Virus record (IMG/VR): IMGVR_UViG_3300042556_002563
Coordinates: 1-61,904 of that record
Strand: one strand, 5' to 3'
Length of the DNA stretch: 61,904 bases
Source of the DNA: a virus
The notes below the pieces were generated by a model. That model ran no database searches. It was not told the origin of the DNA and saw only the letters and a list, made by a program, of their open reading frames with translations. The translations under genes and the position numbers were made by a program. Positions within the stretch are counted from its first letter, which is position 1. Every line of letters starts with the position of its first letter. Below, piece after piece: positions 53,185 through 61,859 of the stretch.

Positions 53185-55321
53185 GTCGCAGCTCCGGCGC
53201 TTCAAGTTGTATGGTAGATTCGAACAAGTGCGACAAATTCGACGCGTGTGTGACTAACAAACACTGTAACCCCTTTGCGGTAGACAAGTCACGCAATTTC
53301 TCAAGGACTGGCGCTAACGCTTGAATACGCGGCTGATCCAAAGAAGCAGTCGGCTCGTCCAGCGCGAGCAATCCGATTTCTTCTGCAAACATGGCGTTGA
53401 CGGCGACGCGAAACGCAAGAGCCAAGACGGTCTTTTGCCCAATCGATAAACGCTGAGCGACTTGCCGTCGTCCGTCAAAGAATTCTGCGACGAACGTAGG
53501 TGTTCCATCCGTAGCCACCTTTACAACAAAATTTACGCAAAAAATCTGTAGCAACTCATTAATAGCTGACTCAAGCCGCTGAAGGTTTCGCTGCGCTACA
53601 AGCCGCGGGGCGTTTTTGAGCGCTTCCCTAGCTGACTCCGCAAGCCCGGTCCATTTACGCAGTTGTGCCGCCGTCTGCTCTTGCTGCTGTGCGAGATCAC
53701 GCTGCTCCTCGATACGCTTCATTTCAAACATCAGCTGCGTGCGCTGCTCTGACAACTCGTTCCGGTTCTTCAACAGCTGCTGCCGCGTCTGCAAGTTTGT
53801 CTGGGCTAAATGCGCGTCGGACTGGGTAACAACAGCAGTTTTGATACTTTCTTCCAGCTGCTCGCGCCGGTCTCGCAACCCGGACAGCACGCCCGCCAGT
53901 TTGGCTTTGTTCTCGCGGGCTTGTTGTGCCAGAGGCATGATTTCCTGCTTTACCTGCTGGAACTGCTCGTAGTCGCCCACGGCTTGTTGCAGCTCATCTT
54001 CAGACGCTGCCGGCGGCGCAACAACAGTCAAATCACGCTCAGAGTCATCCAACCGCTTTTCTTGGCCTGCCAGCTCTTCTTCTTTCTTCAACCACTGCGC
54101 ATGCGCCTGCTCGGCATCCTTCTTTTCCATCCAGCTCGCGTCCAGCAAGATGTGCTGCCCGCTGAGTTTTGTCAGAATATCGTGCTGTTCTTTAACCTGC
54201 GCTGTTAGCTGTGACGTTGGCGTATGACACGTCGGGCACTCGGCAATGCCTTCGGCTGTAAACAGCTTGACAAACTTCTCAGCTTCTTTGATCTGCCGCT
54301 CATTATTTTCTAGCTGCCGGTACAACTGCTCGGCTGTCTCGCCAGCCGGCTTTGGCGGTTCCGGGTTCTTCTCGCGCAACCCGGCAATATACGCCCGCTG
54401 CTCCTGAAGCTTTTCTTTCAGCTTGGCCACATGCTTGTAGCTTTCCCAGTGCCCTAGCGCCGTCCGGGCGGCAGCATACGCTTCTTCTTGCCCGTTAGCC
54501 GCTTCGGTTAACGCAACAAGATCCTCTTCATACTGCTTGCCGGCGGATACAGCCGCATCAAGCTGGGCCTGAGCGGCTGCTTCCTGCTGCGCAAGCTTCG
54601 CTAGCTCTTGCCCAGCCTTCTCGCGTTCCTCCCACTGCCGAATCGTCACTTGGTCGGCCTGCATGCTGGTAAGGAAGTCATCCAGCGTCGGGAGCTTGGC
54701 TATCTGCGCCGCTAGCTTCGCTGCGTCATGGTGCAGCTGCTCTAGCTGCGCCTGAAGCACACCCGGCGTCTGCACGACCTCCGGTATTGATATCTTTGCC
54801 AGCGCCTTGCCAATCACGTCCTGACACTTGTCCGCCTTGGCCGTGTTAAACAGCCGCTGGAAGAACTTGTCCGTGTCAGTCTGGTTGTCGTCGATAAACG
54901 AAAATATATCCGTCTGGCCAACGATGATAAACCGGCTGATAAACTTGGAGTCAACGCCCAAGAGTTTCTCAATGCCGGCCGTTACAGACTTGTCACCGCG
55001 GCCAACTTCTTTGCCGTCCACAGTCAGGATCGACTGCTCCTTCTCGGGGAGCAGATGGCGCGTCACGACAGCCATATGGCCGTTATGTTCAAACTCCAGC
55101 GTGGCGTACGACGGCTCACCCTCTTTGGCGTACTGGGACACATTGTCCGCTTTCACGCCGTAATTGGGATTCTCGCCCGTCAGCAACCATCGGATCGCGC
55201 CAAATAGACTGCTCTTCCCAGAACCGTTCTCACCCAGAATAGCAACGAGCCCGCGAGTAAACTCACATACTCGATACCTGTGGTGCACCCAGTTCTTCAC
55301 TTCCAGCCGCAAGAGCTGCAT
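53165..55321 (-). CDS. SbcC/Rad50-type ATPase, gp46-like (718 aa)
   Basis: SbcC works with SbcD to process DNA ends. Head halves: Walker A GENGSGKSS (near 33) and, at the C-terminal end, signature LSIGQK (near 626) and Walker B LLALDEPTASLD (near 657). Between them run two long heptad-type coiled-coil arms (about 170-340 and 380-560), with the zinc hook CPTC near 363. All landmarks of the family are intact. Start ATG 55321 (TTG two codons upstream also possible), overlapping the SbcD gene by 59 nt, which favours coupled production in one complex. Confidence 0.92.
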   Translation of the reverse strand: MQLLRLEVKNWVHHRYRVCEFTRGLVAILGENGSGKSSLFGAIRWLLTGENPNYGVKADNVSQYAKEGEPSYATLEFEHNGHMAVVTRHLLPEKEQSILTVDGKEVGRGDKSVTAGIEKLLGVDSKFISRFIIVGQTDIFSFIDDNQTDTDKFFQRLFNTAKADKCQDVIGKALAKISIPEVVQTPGVLQAQLEQLHHDAAKLAAQIAKLPTLDDFLTSMQADQVTIRQWEEREKAGQELAKLAQQEAAAQAQLDAAVSAGKQYEEDLVALTEAANGQEEAYAAARTALGHWESYKHVAKLKEKLQEQRAYIAGLREKNPEPPKPAGETAEQLYRQLENNERQIKEAEKFVKLFTAEGIAECPTCHTPTSQLTAQVKEQHDILTKLSGQHILLDASWMEKKDAEQAHAQWLKKEEELAGQEKRLDDSERDLTVVAPPAASEDELQQAVGDYEQFQQVKQEIMPLAQQARENKAKLAGVLSGLRDRREQLEESIKTAVVTQSDAHLAQTNLQTRQQLLKNRNELSEQRTQLMFEMKRIEEQRDLAQQQEQTAAQLRKWTGLAESAREALKNAPRLVAQRNLQRLESAINELLQIFCVNFVVKVATDGTPTFVAEFFDGRRQVAQRLSIGQKTVLALAFRVAVNAMFAEEIGLLALDEPTASLDQPRIQALAPVLEKLRDLSTAKGLQCLLVTHASNLSHLFESTIQLEAPELRHGQHTR

Positions 55322-56435
55322 CTTCAAGTTCTCCCGTCATGTACTTAGAAAACTGTACATCAAGCTCTTTACCCGCATCCTCCGCGACCAACAAGGCCGC
55401 GGCTAGTTTGTACGCCTCTGAATTTTCACCGACTAGATCCGCCAGCGCGCCCAGCAAGTCGTTCTTGGCACTGTCGCGGGTCGCTGTTTTGGAGGTACTG
55501 TATTTCTCGTTAATTGCTTCACACGCAATATTCGCGAAATCGCCTACCGCTGTCATCAGCCGTAAATACGCGTCCGGCAGCTGCTTATCGAACTTGATTC
55601 GAACCAGCGGCTTGTTGATGTTCGCCGGCAGCGTATCGTCCAGCTGGTCATTGATATCTTTGAGCAGCTGGCCGGCACACAGGGAGTCTAGCGTGTCTTG
55701 GTCTTTGACAACGTAGTTCAGGAACCTGCGCGTCCTAAGCTGAATCGGCGTAAAGACAATCTCACCAGTCGTGGGGATACGGCCAATTACGAAGAAGAAC
55801 TTATCAGGGCTCTCGCTCATGTCTTGCATGCAGGTCGAGCCGGGAGACAGCATCGTAACTGTTTTTCCTTGCGCGTTGGCGCTGGTAACTGTTTTGGTGA
55901 CATGAAAATCACCATTGAGCACAGTCGTCACGTGGTAAACATCTGTAAGCTCACAGTCAGTGCGGCCGAGATTCCCCATGAAGTCTTTCCAGACCTGATG
56001 GGTGATCAAGATATCTGTATCCTGCGGTACGCGCGTAAACGCGTCTTGAATGTCGCCGCGGGGCAGCCAGTCAAAGCCAGCAACCTTGACGCCATTAATA
56101 TCAAAACTGGCTTCGTGCATGTAAATTGGCCAGTCATGCGCGCTCAACCACGGGGCGTTACGGTCGAACTCGTGGTTACCCTGAATGTAGTACACGGGCA
56201 CACCGGCATCCCGCATTCGGGACAAACCTTCGAAGAGCCGGGCAATCGGGCGCGCAGAGTTGCTTTTCTTCTCTAATACGTCGCCGCCAAGTATGAGCGG
56301 CAGACGGCACGCGATGCAGTAATCGACAATCTGCTCAAAGCTGTAGTACGCGTCGCCGTAGATCCCCGGACGACTCGACCACGCGCCGTCCTCAAGATGA
56401 AGGTCGGCGCAGAAAACAAACAAGGGGGTCGACAC
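55263..56435 (-). CDS. SbcD/Mre11-type nuclease, gp47-like (390 aa)
   Basis: This is the nuclease partner of the SbcC gene it overlaps. Metallophosphatase motifs are D11-L-H13 (ADLHLE), G50GD52 (GGDVLE), N87H88E89 (GNHEFD), the later H in ITHQ, and GDFH in place of GHxH. The C-terminal half (about 250-390) likely docks SbcC. GTG 56435 has AGGAG eight bases upstream. The pair probably resects phage DNA ends to start RecA-dependent replication. The 59-nt overlap with SbcC supports a fixed ratio of products. Confidence 0.91.
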   Translation of the reverse strand: MSTPLFVFCADLHLEDGAWSSRPGIYGDAYYSFEQIVDYCIACRLPLILGGDVLEKKSNSARPIARLFEGLSRMRDAGVPVYYIQGNHEFDRNAPWLSAHDWPIYMHEASFDINGVKVAGFDWLPRGDIQDAFTRVPQDTDILITHQVWKDFMGNLGRTDCELTDVYHVTTVLNGDFHVTKTVTSANAQGKTVTMLSPGSTCMQDMSESPDKFFFVIGRIPTTGEIVFTPIQLRTRRFLNYVVKDQDTLDSLCAGQLLKDINDQLDDTLPANINKPLVRIKFDKQLPDAYLRLMTAVGDFANIACEAINEKYSTSKTATRDSAKNDLLGALADLVGENSEAYKLAAALLVAEDAGKELDVQFSKYMTGELEDAALAAGSEELGAPQVSSM

Positions 56436-56444
56436 AAATAACTC

Positions 56445-57101
56445 CTAGTCCTCGTCATCGTCGGTATCGTTGCCGTAAAACCAATTTAAGAAATCATCCT
56501 CGTCTTCTTCGTCGTCGTACGCATTCAACTCGTCGTCATACTGCCCGTCTAGCGACTGCGTAAAATAATCGGCAAAATCTTCTTTGTCATTTGGCGGTTG
56601 CCAAAACTTGTTTTTGATATCAAGCGTTGTTTCGTTCGACAGCAGTTTTTTCAGAGACTGCAAATACGTCGATAACACGTCTGGCAGTGCGCCGTGATTG
56701 AGATTAAACGCGCTTTTTATTGTTTTGCCCCACGTCGCCGGTTCGCCGCTAAACCAGCCGTCGTCTTTTTTGATTTGGCCCGCGCCCGTTGTTTTGACGA
56801 TCTTGAAAAACGACAAGGTGAACAAATCGGCAAGATCGTCAAGATTTGGAATTGGCGGCAGTTGTTTTTCCCTGAATTTATGCTCCGCCGCTAGCGCGTG
56901 CAATGTGCTGTCAAATTCCGCATGCATTTCACGCAAACTGCGCGCCATTCTTGCAGCCGTGACAACTGATTTGACATTAGCTTCAGTTGGTGCCATCAAG
57001 TGAAAAATCGATTGCAGCATGTCGTAGTCGCGATGCATTGCGGCTACGTAAACGCGGATGAAATGCTTTTCAACCGTCGACATGTTGTGCGGATCAAGCA
57101 T
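56445..57101 (-). CDS. unknown protein with strongly acidic tail (218 aa)
   Basis: Not recognised. Helical central region (RMARSLREMHAEFDSTLHALAAEHKFRE), a Pro-containing turn (LPPIPNLDDLADLF) and an acidic C-terminus of Asp/Glu (DDEEDEDDFLNWFYGNDTDDDED). The acidic tail is similar in style to the one in the protein at 30775-31206 and is a possible DNA-mimic or protein-contact surface (inference). The exact start (ATG 57101 versus TTG 57116) is unclear. Confidence 0.75.
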   Translation of the reverse strand: MLDPHNMSTVEKHFIRVYVAAMHRDYDMLQSIFHLMAPTEANVKSVVTAARMARSLREMHAEFDSTLHALAAEHKFREKQLPPIPNLDDLADLFTLSFFKIVKTTGAGQIKKDDGWFSGEPATWGKTIKSAFNLNHGALPDVLSTYLQSLKKLLSNETTLDIKNKFWQPPNDKEDFADYFTQSLDGQYDDELNAYDDEEDEDDFLNWFYGNDTDDDED

Positions 57102-57124
57102 GCGGCACCAACGCAAAAAGTTAC

Positions 57125-57331
57125 CTACAGTTTAGCAGCGTCACGACGATTAAACGCTGTTTCTGGCAGGGAAATAGTGTTTAACATTTCGTGATAACCT
57201 GCTTTTGCCCAGTCTACCCTGTAATGTGGTTTTTTGGCGCGCGCAACGCACTCAAGAATTGTAAGATGCAGCAACGGCCTGTCGCCAATTTGTAGCGTTA
57301 GCGTATCACCAACTTTATGCTTGTACATCAT
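57125..57331 (-). CDS. unknown small protein (68 aa)
   Basis: The N-terminus KHKVGDTLTLQIGDRPLLHL and VDWAKAGYHEMLNTISL indicate a small compact domain. No family recognised. Its start overlaps the end of the HNH gene by 17 nt, so it is probably made from the same transcript. Confidence 0.7.
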   Translation of the reverse strand: MMYKHKVGDTLTLQIGDRPLLHLTILECVARAKKPHYRVDWAKAGYHEMLNTISLPETAFNRRDAAKL

Positions 57332-57671
57332 CCTTGTTTTTTGATCGGCGGTTGTGCGTTCTTACGCGGTGACAGTTAGAACAGACAAGATCACACTTTG
57401 CAATTTCTGCAAACAACACGGGGCGGCTACAGCTTCTGTTTAAAATATCAGCAACGTTTGCTGTTTTTTCGCCCCGCACGTGGTCGAAATCCATAACGTA
57501 ATACGGATACGCCACGCCGCAATCCACGCACGATTTGGATTCTTTATAGGCTCTGACCTCTAAACGCAATTTGGACGTTGAAACCTTCGAACGGTTAATC
57601 TGCTCCTCGCGGTGGCGTTCATACCACCGCCGATTCGCTTCCTTGCGTTTTTCTGGATCAGAGTAAGGCAT
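57315..57671 (-). CDS. HNH-type nuclease-like protein (118 aa)
   Basis: The basic N-terminal helix (KRKEANRRWYERHREEQ) and the CVDCG / VMDFDHVRG / LVCSNCHRVRTHNR sequence match small phage HNH endonucleases: D-H in the first motif and C-x2-C...C-x2-C for zinc. I choose ATG 57671, with GGAGG upstream. Without a clear adjacent target it could be a homing-type enzyme or a DNA-packaging-associated nuclease. It lacks an intron context and stands among small unknown genes. Confidence 0.82.
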   Translation of the reverse strand: MPYSDPEKRKEANRRWYERHREEQINRSKVSTSKLRLEVRAYKESKSCVDCGVAYPYYVMDFDHVRGEKTANVADILNRSCSRPVLFAEIAKCDLVCSNCHRVRTHNRRSKNKDDVQA

Positions 57672-57713
57672 CCTTGCCTCCACCGTTATTGCGTGATTAT
57701 CGCTGGCTATACG

Positions 57714-58085
57714 CTATCGTGTGATTTTTTTACGCCGCTTGGGCAACAGTGCAAGCTGGTTGTACCACCAACGCGAGGCGGCGTACATATAAAAATCAGT
57801 CAATTCAGCGTCAAGATTGCCATTAGATCCGAGCGCGTCGTACACGTAAAACCAGTCTGTAATTGCGTCTAATTTCCACGCCTTAATCGCTTTGAGGTCG
57901 TCAGCGATTTCCTTTTTGAGTACGCCAACTTCAGGCGCGTACTCAGTCATGATGCGACAAATATGTTTAATCAGATGGTTACGAAGCGGCGCTCCGATTA
58001 AACGCAGATCTTTTTTCTGCGTAGCCGTCAGATTTTTTTCCTTAGCCGCCCGATAGGTTTGATGCACTAAATTGCGTTTTTGCAT
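57714..58085 (-). CDS. unknown helical protein (123 aa)
   Basis: Basic N-terminus (MQKRNLVHQTYRAAKEKN), a helical centre (LRNHLIKHICRIMTEYAPEVGVLKKEIADDLKAIKAWKL) and an aromatic end (ITDWFYVYDAL, MYAASRWWYNQLALL). No family recognised. I choose ATG 58085, behind GGAAAG. It lies just downstream of the tRNA gene. Confidence 0.73.
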   Translation of the reverse strand: MQKRNLVHQTYRAAKEKNLTATQKKDLRLIGAPLRNHLIKHICRIMTEYAPEVGVLKKEIADDLKAIKAWKLDAITDWFYVYDALGSNGNLDAELTDFYMYAASRWWYNQLALLPKRRKKITR

Positions 58086-58126
58086 ACAACTTTCCAAAAG
58101 TGAGATAAAACAAGTTAACGACCCAA

Positions 58127-58196
58127 TGCCCGACTAGGATTCGAACCTAGACAAAGAAAATCAAAATTTCTTGTGCTACCGTTACACCATCGGGCA
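58127..58196 (-). tRNA. tRNA-Gln (anticodon UUG)
   Basis: Read on the minus strand, the acceptor arms TGCCCGA and TCGGGCA pair over 7 bp. The D arm GTGT..GCAC, anticodon arm AGAAA-TTTTGAT-TTTCT and T arm CTAGG-TTCGAAT-CCTAG are all intact. The 7-nt anticodon loop has T33 before TTG and A37, giving anticodon UUG, which reads CAA. Variable region 4 nt. No CCA is encoded and the discriminator base appears to be T, which is unlike Escherichia coli Gln. The identity rests on the anticodon. Confidence 0.9.
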
Positions 58197-58386
58197 ACGC
58201 GCTGCATCCTTGCATATACGATTTCTGATACGCGGTTTAGGATCCGTCTTGAAACCCCTATCAGCTTCGCAGTTACAAACCCACTCGCGACTTGGGTGTC
58301 GGACCGCCGAATGATTGGCAGCGGCTTTTGGAGACCGGGAACAGGGGCGCCGACACGCCCGTCGTGAACGAACTTTGACCTGTTGA
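58197..58386 (-). ncRNA. possible structured non-coding RNA upstream of tRNA-Gln
   Basis: No convincing gene lies in this 190-nt gap. It contains several nested inverted repeats: CTGATA (58225-58230) with TATCAG (58259-58264), enclosing GGTTT (58234-58238) with AAACC (58252-58256); ACCCA (58279-58283) with TGGGT (58293-58297); and GTGTCGG (58296-58302) with CCGACAC (58350-58356). A GGGCG..CGCCC hairpin is also present. I tested the region as a tRNA, but no T arm is found. A regulatory, processing or degenerate tRNA-like element is possible. Confidence 0.4.
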
Positions 58387-58950
58387 CTACACCAGCGACA
58401 CAAATTTTTTGGCAAGCGCAATGGATGCAAGGTTATCGTTCTCAGCGTTGTGCGATACGCCAGTGTCGATATTGAATACCTTGCGTAAATTGTCGAGGTT
58501 GCAACCGCCCTGAAACTTGTTCGCGGCGGCAAACAACCGTGCAGATGCGCAGGTGTCCAGTGCTGGATTGGTGAAGTACTCACCCCATTTTTCTTCCGGC
58601 AGCAAGTAGTGCTGCAAGAATTTTACGTCAAAAGGCACATTGTGCCCCGCAGGTACAAGACGCCGATGGCCAGTGACCGTCAGCGCCTCTTTGATGAACA
58701 GCGTAAAAAGCTCAGCTGCTTCTTGAACTGAAAAGCCATTGGCGTCGTTATCCGACAAGTCAATCTGATTGACTTCCATGGCTTTTGGGTGGACCGTGTA
58801 ATTTGCGTGCTTTACCTTGACGTACATGCCCGGATCGAACTCGTGGATCCGAATGATATCAAAGTGCCTGTCGGTCAAAATTGCCGACACGGTGAGCAGA
58901 CTGTATTGCGGTGTTAGCCCACCCGTTTCAGTGTCAAAAAACAAATACAC
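58387..58950 (-). CDS. DnaQ-like 3'-5' exonuclease (187 aa)
   Basis: DEDD-family exonuclease with all four acidic residues: D6-x-E8 in FFDTETGG, D in GHNVPFDVKFL, and the C-terminal pair around HNAENDN. Predicted as stand-alone exonuclease domain; polymerase and ribonuclease activities cannot be separated by eye. The start appears to be GTG 58950. A proofreading or DNA-turnover role is plausible, since the polymerase in this phage already carries its own exonuclease domain. Confidence 0.88.
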   Translation of the reverse strand: MYLFFDTETGGLTPQYSLLTVSAILTDRHFDIIRIHEFDPGMYVKVKHANYTVHPKAMEVNQIDLSDNDANGFSVQEAAELFTLFIKEALTVTGHRRLVPAGHNVPFDVKFLQHYLLPEEKWGEYFTNPALDTCASARLFAAANKFQGGCNLDNLRKVFNIDTGVSHNAENDNLASIALAKKFVSLV

Positions 58951-58953
58951 GAT

Positions 58954-59217
58954 TTAGACATCCGTAGTTGTGTCGTGAAAGCTGACGAATTCTCCGCCGT
59001 CTTCGCTGAACAAGATCCCGGGTCTTCCGCCGTTCTCTTCCGTAGTCTCGTTTGCAATCTTTTCGAGCATGTCGTAGACCTTCCGGCCCTGTACTTTGCC
59101 CAGCTTCAGCTGGAGCAGCGCCTTGACCGACAAGTACTCCTCAAAACCATGCTCCGTCTCAAAGTCCGGGTTATCGTCGTCGATGAACCCACCAAAATCG
59201 AAATTGTTTGTGGCCAT
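58954..59217 (-). CDS. unknown small acidic protein (87 aa)
   Basis: FGGFIDDDNPDFETEHGFEEYLSVK is followed by a helix LLQLKLGKVQGRKVYDMLEKIANE and the end GILFSEDGGEFVSFHD. It is an acidic small protein with no recognised family. Upstream and downstream spacers are 3 nt, so it is cotranscribed with the DnaQ-like and 361-residue genes. Confidence 0.73.
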   Translation of the reverse strand: MATNNFDFGGFIDDDNPDFETEHGFEEYLSVKALLQLKLGKVQGRKVYDMLEKIANETTEENGGRPGILFSEDGGEFVSFHDTTTDV

Positions 59218-59220
59218 AAA

Positions 59221-60306
59221 TTAATACATCACAGTGAGCGCTACAGCGCAATGAGGCAGCGGGAAAAAGTACACGCCGCGTGCTGAAAAATATCGTGGGT
59301 GGTCCAACCGCATAAGTGTGGTTTCGCCGCGCATAAGCCGGGCGCCAACGTAGGGCCCGGTCTTGGACGGTAACGCATCCAATACAACCGTCATGTCTGT
59401 GTCTGGTACCGCAAAACGCACTGTTGCGCCAAGCGGGCCGGTCGTGTGCGCCGTAATATGCTCTTTGTCGCGAGCGTAGTCAAGCACTTGCGCAAGCGAT
59501 TTGACGTTTTCTTTATCCGCTCTGACATGATGCACAATTTGCGTATACACGCCCAGCGCGCCGCCCTGTGTAATTTGCTGCTCTAGCTCTTCAGCTAATA
59601 TGCCGGCCCATTTCAATTCTTCTGCTACACGCAATGTGTATAGCAACAGCGCCGGGCACACATTGGCGTAGTCGTCTGCGTCTTCTGTGACCTTGAGCGT
59701 AAATGCCGCGTCATTCTTGGGAATCGACACATACTCGCCAGTTTCGAGAATCGTGGACCATACGCTGATCCCGCTATCAAACGCTAAACCGCGCAACGCC
59801 GGCCCGGGCTCGCCAGAGGCCAGCGTGCCGCGAACCGTAACCAAACCAGCACCAAACGTGCTAGCTAGCTTGCTGGAAAACACAGCCGGCTTAAAAACTC
59901 GGCCAAGCATGCGTTCTGTGTAGATCTCAGGCGGTGCTGGTTTGGCCGCGACAGGCGCTTTACGCGACGCGACCTCGTCCAGAATACTATCGAGCAGCAC
60001 GTCAGAGGCGTGCGCCGGATCGCTCTCAACCAGCTCAGAAAATACCACCAAAGCTTCTAGCGCTACGTTTGGATCTTTGTACGCCAACAGCTTCTTGGTG
60101 AACGAAAAATCAACGTTTTGCCACTCGATATTCATAGCCGACTCGGCTATGTACTCCAACACGCTATACAGCATGTTGTCACCCAGCTGGCTGAATATGC
60201 GGAATGTCTCTAGTAGCGCAGCTGTTGCACGCAGTTTGTCTTTTGTCGTAGTTGTCTTGGGAAACTTATCAAGGAGTGTGGTCAAATCAACTTTGTTCGA
60301 TGTCAT
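59221..60306 (-). CDS. unknown protein (361 aa)
   Basis: No family recognised. The N-terminal ~100 residues are helical (TKDKLRATAALLETFRIFSQLG, DPNVALEALVVFSELV). The central and C-terminal parts alternate beta strands and turns (LVTVRGTLASGEPGPAL, GPLGATVRFAVPDTDMTVVLDALPS). Start overlaps the HTH-DHS gene by 20 nt. Confidence 0.77.
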   Translation of the reverse strand: MTSNKVDLTTLLDKFPKTTTTKDKLRATAALLETFRIFSQLGDNMLYSVLEYIAESAMNIEWQNVDFSFTKKLLAYKDPNVALEALVVFSELVESDPAHASDVLLDSILDEVASRKAPVAAKPAPPEIYTERMLGRVFKPAVFSSKLASTFGAGLVTVRGTLASGEPGPALRGLAFDSGISVWSTILETGEYVSIPKNDAAFTLKVTEDADDYANVCPALLLYTLRVAEELKWAGILAEELEQQITQGGALGVYTQIVHHVRADKENVKSLAQVLDYARDKEHITAHTTGPLGATVRFAVPDTDMTVVLDALPSKTGPYVGARLMRGETTLMRLDHPRYFSARGVYFFPLPHCAVALTVMY

Positions 60307-61507
60307 AAAATGTTTTTCCGCTAAATATTGCGTCGCATGCGTTGATTAAGTTGTAAACAGTGCCGCGGTACAGTCCGGGCAAAATATGCTTTTTAGCGCT
60401 AAGCAACCGCAAATCTTCGCATTCGTTGTCTGAATACTGCTGGGCCCGGGAATCAATCGAAACAAACGTGACGTCTGGTACCGACGCGTCGCCTGTTCCA
60501 GCATTAGCTGCTTGCCGCAGCAATACGCTACTGCGCCGAATAACGTCGCCAGTGGCTATGACTAACCCGCCACCCCGCGCACGCATAGTGTTCACGAGTT
60601 CGGTAAAAATAAGAAAATCAGCGTACGTTGCGGCGCCGACAGCCGCACCAATCTCTGCGCCACGGGCTACCGGGTGCAGATGATTCGGCAGCTCGCCGAT
60701 TTCGACATGCACCGTTGCCGGCACACCAAGCGAGTGCGCTGCGTAAAACAAACTACGGCCACGCTGGCTGTGTTTCGGGTCAAACCCCCAGCGCCCAACT
60801 GCTTCGCCGTACCCTATGCCTTGCTGCGCCGCTAACTGGGCAATTCGATTTAAATCAACCGTGGCAGCTGCCGCGGCAAAATCTTCAGCCAAACCACTGC
60901 CGGTTGTTGCTACAGCTTTGACGTACTTTTTTTGCAGCATTGTTCCAACAAGCAAACCCGCCCCAGCTGCAATGGCGTCCGGGCCAATAAAAAACAATAC
61001 CGGCATGTCGTGGCTACAGCAGCGATGAATAGCCGCTGCAACCTCCGTGTATTTATTTACAACACTGTCATTCTTTTTACGCGGCATTGTCAGCGGAATA
61101 AATTGCGCCACCTCAAACTCCTTTGCGGCGGGATGCGAGTGCATCGTATTAAATACAGGAAAAGCGCTGTGTATTTTATCTGGCAATACAAGCGTGCCCG
61201 GTTTTGGATCTGATGTGTCGCCGTAGTCGAGCATGGAGCCGTTGCCCCACAACAGCCAATCTGCGCGGACTGACGAGTTAGTCAGAATCTCCGCGACAAC
61301 TTTGACCGTGACTGTGGTGTCACCGTCAAAAATCTGACGCGCCCGTTTCAGGCGCAGATTGAACTGTTTCGCAAAACGACTAACGTCGCCGGCAAACAGA
61401 TGCTGACAAACAGCGTAAACTCTGAACCGCAATAGTTCGTCAGAGTACGTCAGAAACTGCCGGTAGTGCCGCAAGCGCTTTTTTGGCTTTTCTGGCTGCT
61501 TTGGCAT
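60287..61507 (-). CDS. HTH domain fused to deoxyhypusine-synthase-like domain (406 aa)
   Basis: Residues about 34-92 read like a CI/Xre-type HTH: FAKQFNLRLKRARQIFDGD, then an ILTNSSVRADWLLWGNGSM segment near the end, matching 'VS..WLL.GEG'. Residues about 150-345 follow the NAD-binding deoxyhypusine-synthase-like pattern: VLFFIGPDAIAAGAG, AVATTGSGLAED, GVPATVHVEIG...HLHP and GGGLVIATGDVIRRSS. The usual active-site Lys of true deoxyhypusine synthases is not evident, so this is more likely the poorly characterised bacterial branch of the family. A sensor-regulator or enzyme-linked repressor role is possible. Assignment from eye only; the fusion is my main claim. Confidence 0.7.
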   Translation of the reverse strand: MPKQPEKPKKRLRHYRQFLTYSDELLRFRVYAVCQHLFAGDVSRFAKQFNLRLKRARQIFDGDTTVTVKVVAEILTNSSVRADWLLWGNGSMLDYGDTSDPKPGTLVLPDKIHSAFPVFNTMHSHPAAKEFEVAQFIPLTMPRKKNDSVVNKYTEVAAAIHRCCSHDMPVLFFIGPDAIAAGAGLLVGTMLQKKYVKAVATTGSGLAEDFAAAAATVDLNRIAQLAAQQGIGYGEAVGRWGFDPKHSQRGRSLFYAAHSLGVPATVHVEIGELPNHLHPVARGAEIGAAVGAATYADFLIFTELVNTMRARGGGLVIATGDVIRRSSVLLRQAANAGTGDASVPDVTFVSIDSRAQQYSDNECEDLRLLSAKKHILPGLYRGTVYNLINACDAIFSGKTFYDIEQS

Positions 61508-61859
61508 CAGCGTCTTTCTTTTTGAAATACCCGCCCAACGACCGGCCAGTTTTGCGGCATAAACCTGTACCCGACAACAATCTCATATCATGACTTGCAT
61601 GTAAGTATGCCGCCACTAACTCTGTGTATCCAGTCAGCAATTCTTTTGGGTACTGGTTCATTGCCGCTAAAATAAAGAAAAATTCAGAGCTGGTTTCTGG
61701 CAATGCATAATCATCGCGCAGCCGGCTGCTTTTAAAGTACCGGACTTTTGCGCCAGAAATTCGCACCGCCGGAAGTTTCAAGTTGGGCTTGTGCAAAAAG
61801 AACTGCCGCGTTTCGATGTTCCAGCCGGTTTCTTGCGGAATAACAACCGTGCGGCACAT
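61440..61859 (-). CDS. unknown protein (139 aa)
   Basis: N-terminal part MCRTVVIPQETGWNIETRQF, a basic patch in KSSRLRDDY, a helical centre (SSEFFFILAAMNQYPKELLTGYTELVAAYLHASHDM) and a Lys/Ala-rich tail (DADAKAARKAKKALAALP). No family recognised. ATG 61859 is uncertain; an in-frame TTG at 61883 with AAGG upstream is an alternative. It overlaps the HTH-fusion gene by 68 nt. About 21 nt at the right end hold no recognised feature. Confidence 0.68.
   Translation of the reverse strand: MCRTVVIPQETGWNIETRQFFLHKPNLKLPAVRISGAKVRYFKSSRLRDDYALPETSSEFFFILAAMNQYPKELLTGYTELVAAYLHASHDMRLLSGTGLCRKTGRSLGGYFKKKDADAKAARKAKKALAALPAVSDVL

Noticed and set aside
58197-58386. Second tRNA in the gap beside tRNA-Gln
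   Set aside because: An acceptor-like GTGTCGG/CCGACAC pair exists, but no T arm with TTCRA and no consistent anticodon arm could be placed on either strand.
60287-61507. Lysogeny repressor (CI) for the HTH protein
   Set aside because: The HTH is fused to a large enzyme-like domain, and no integrase, attachment site or divergent promoter is seen, so a temperate control role is not supported.
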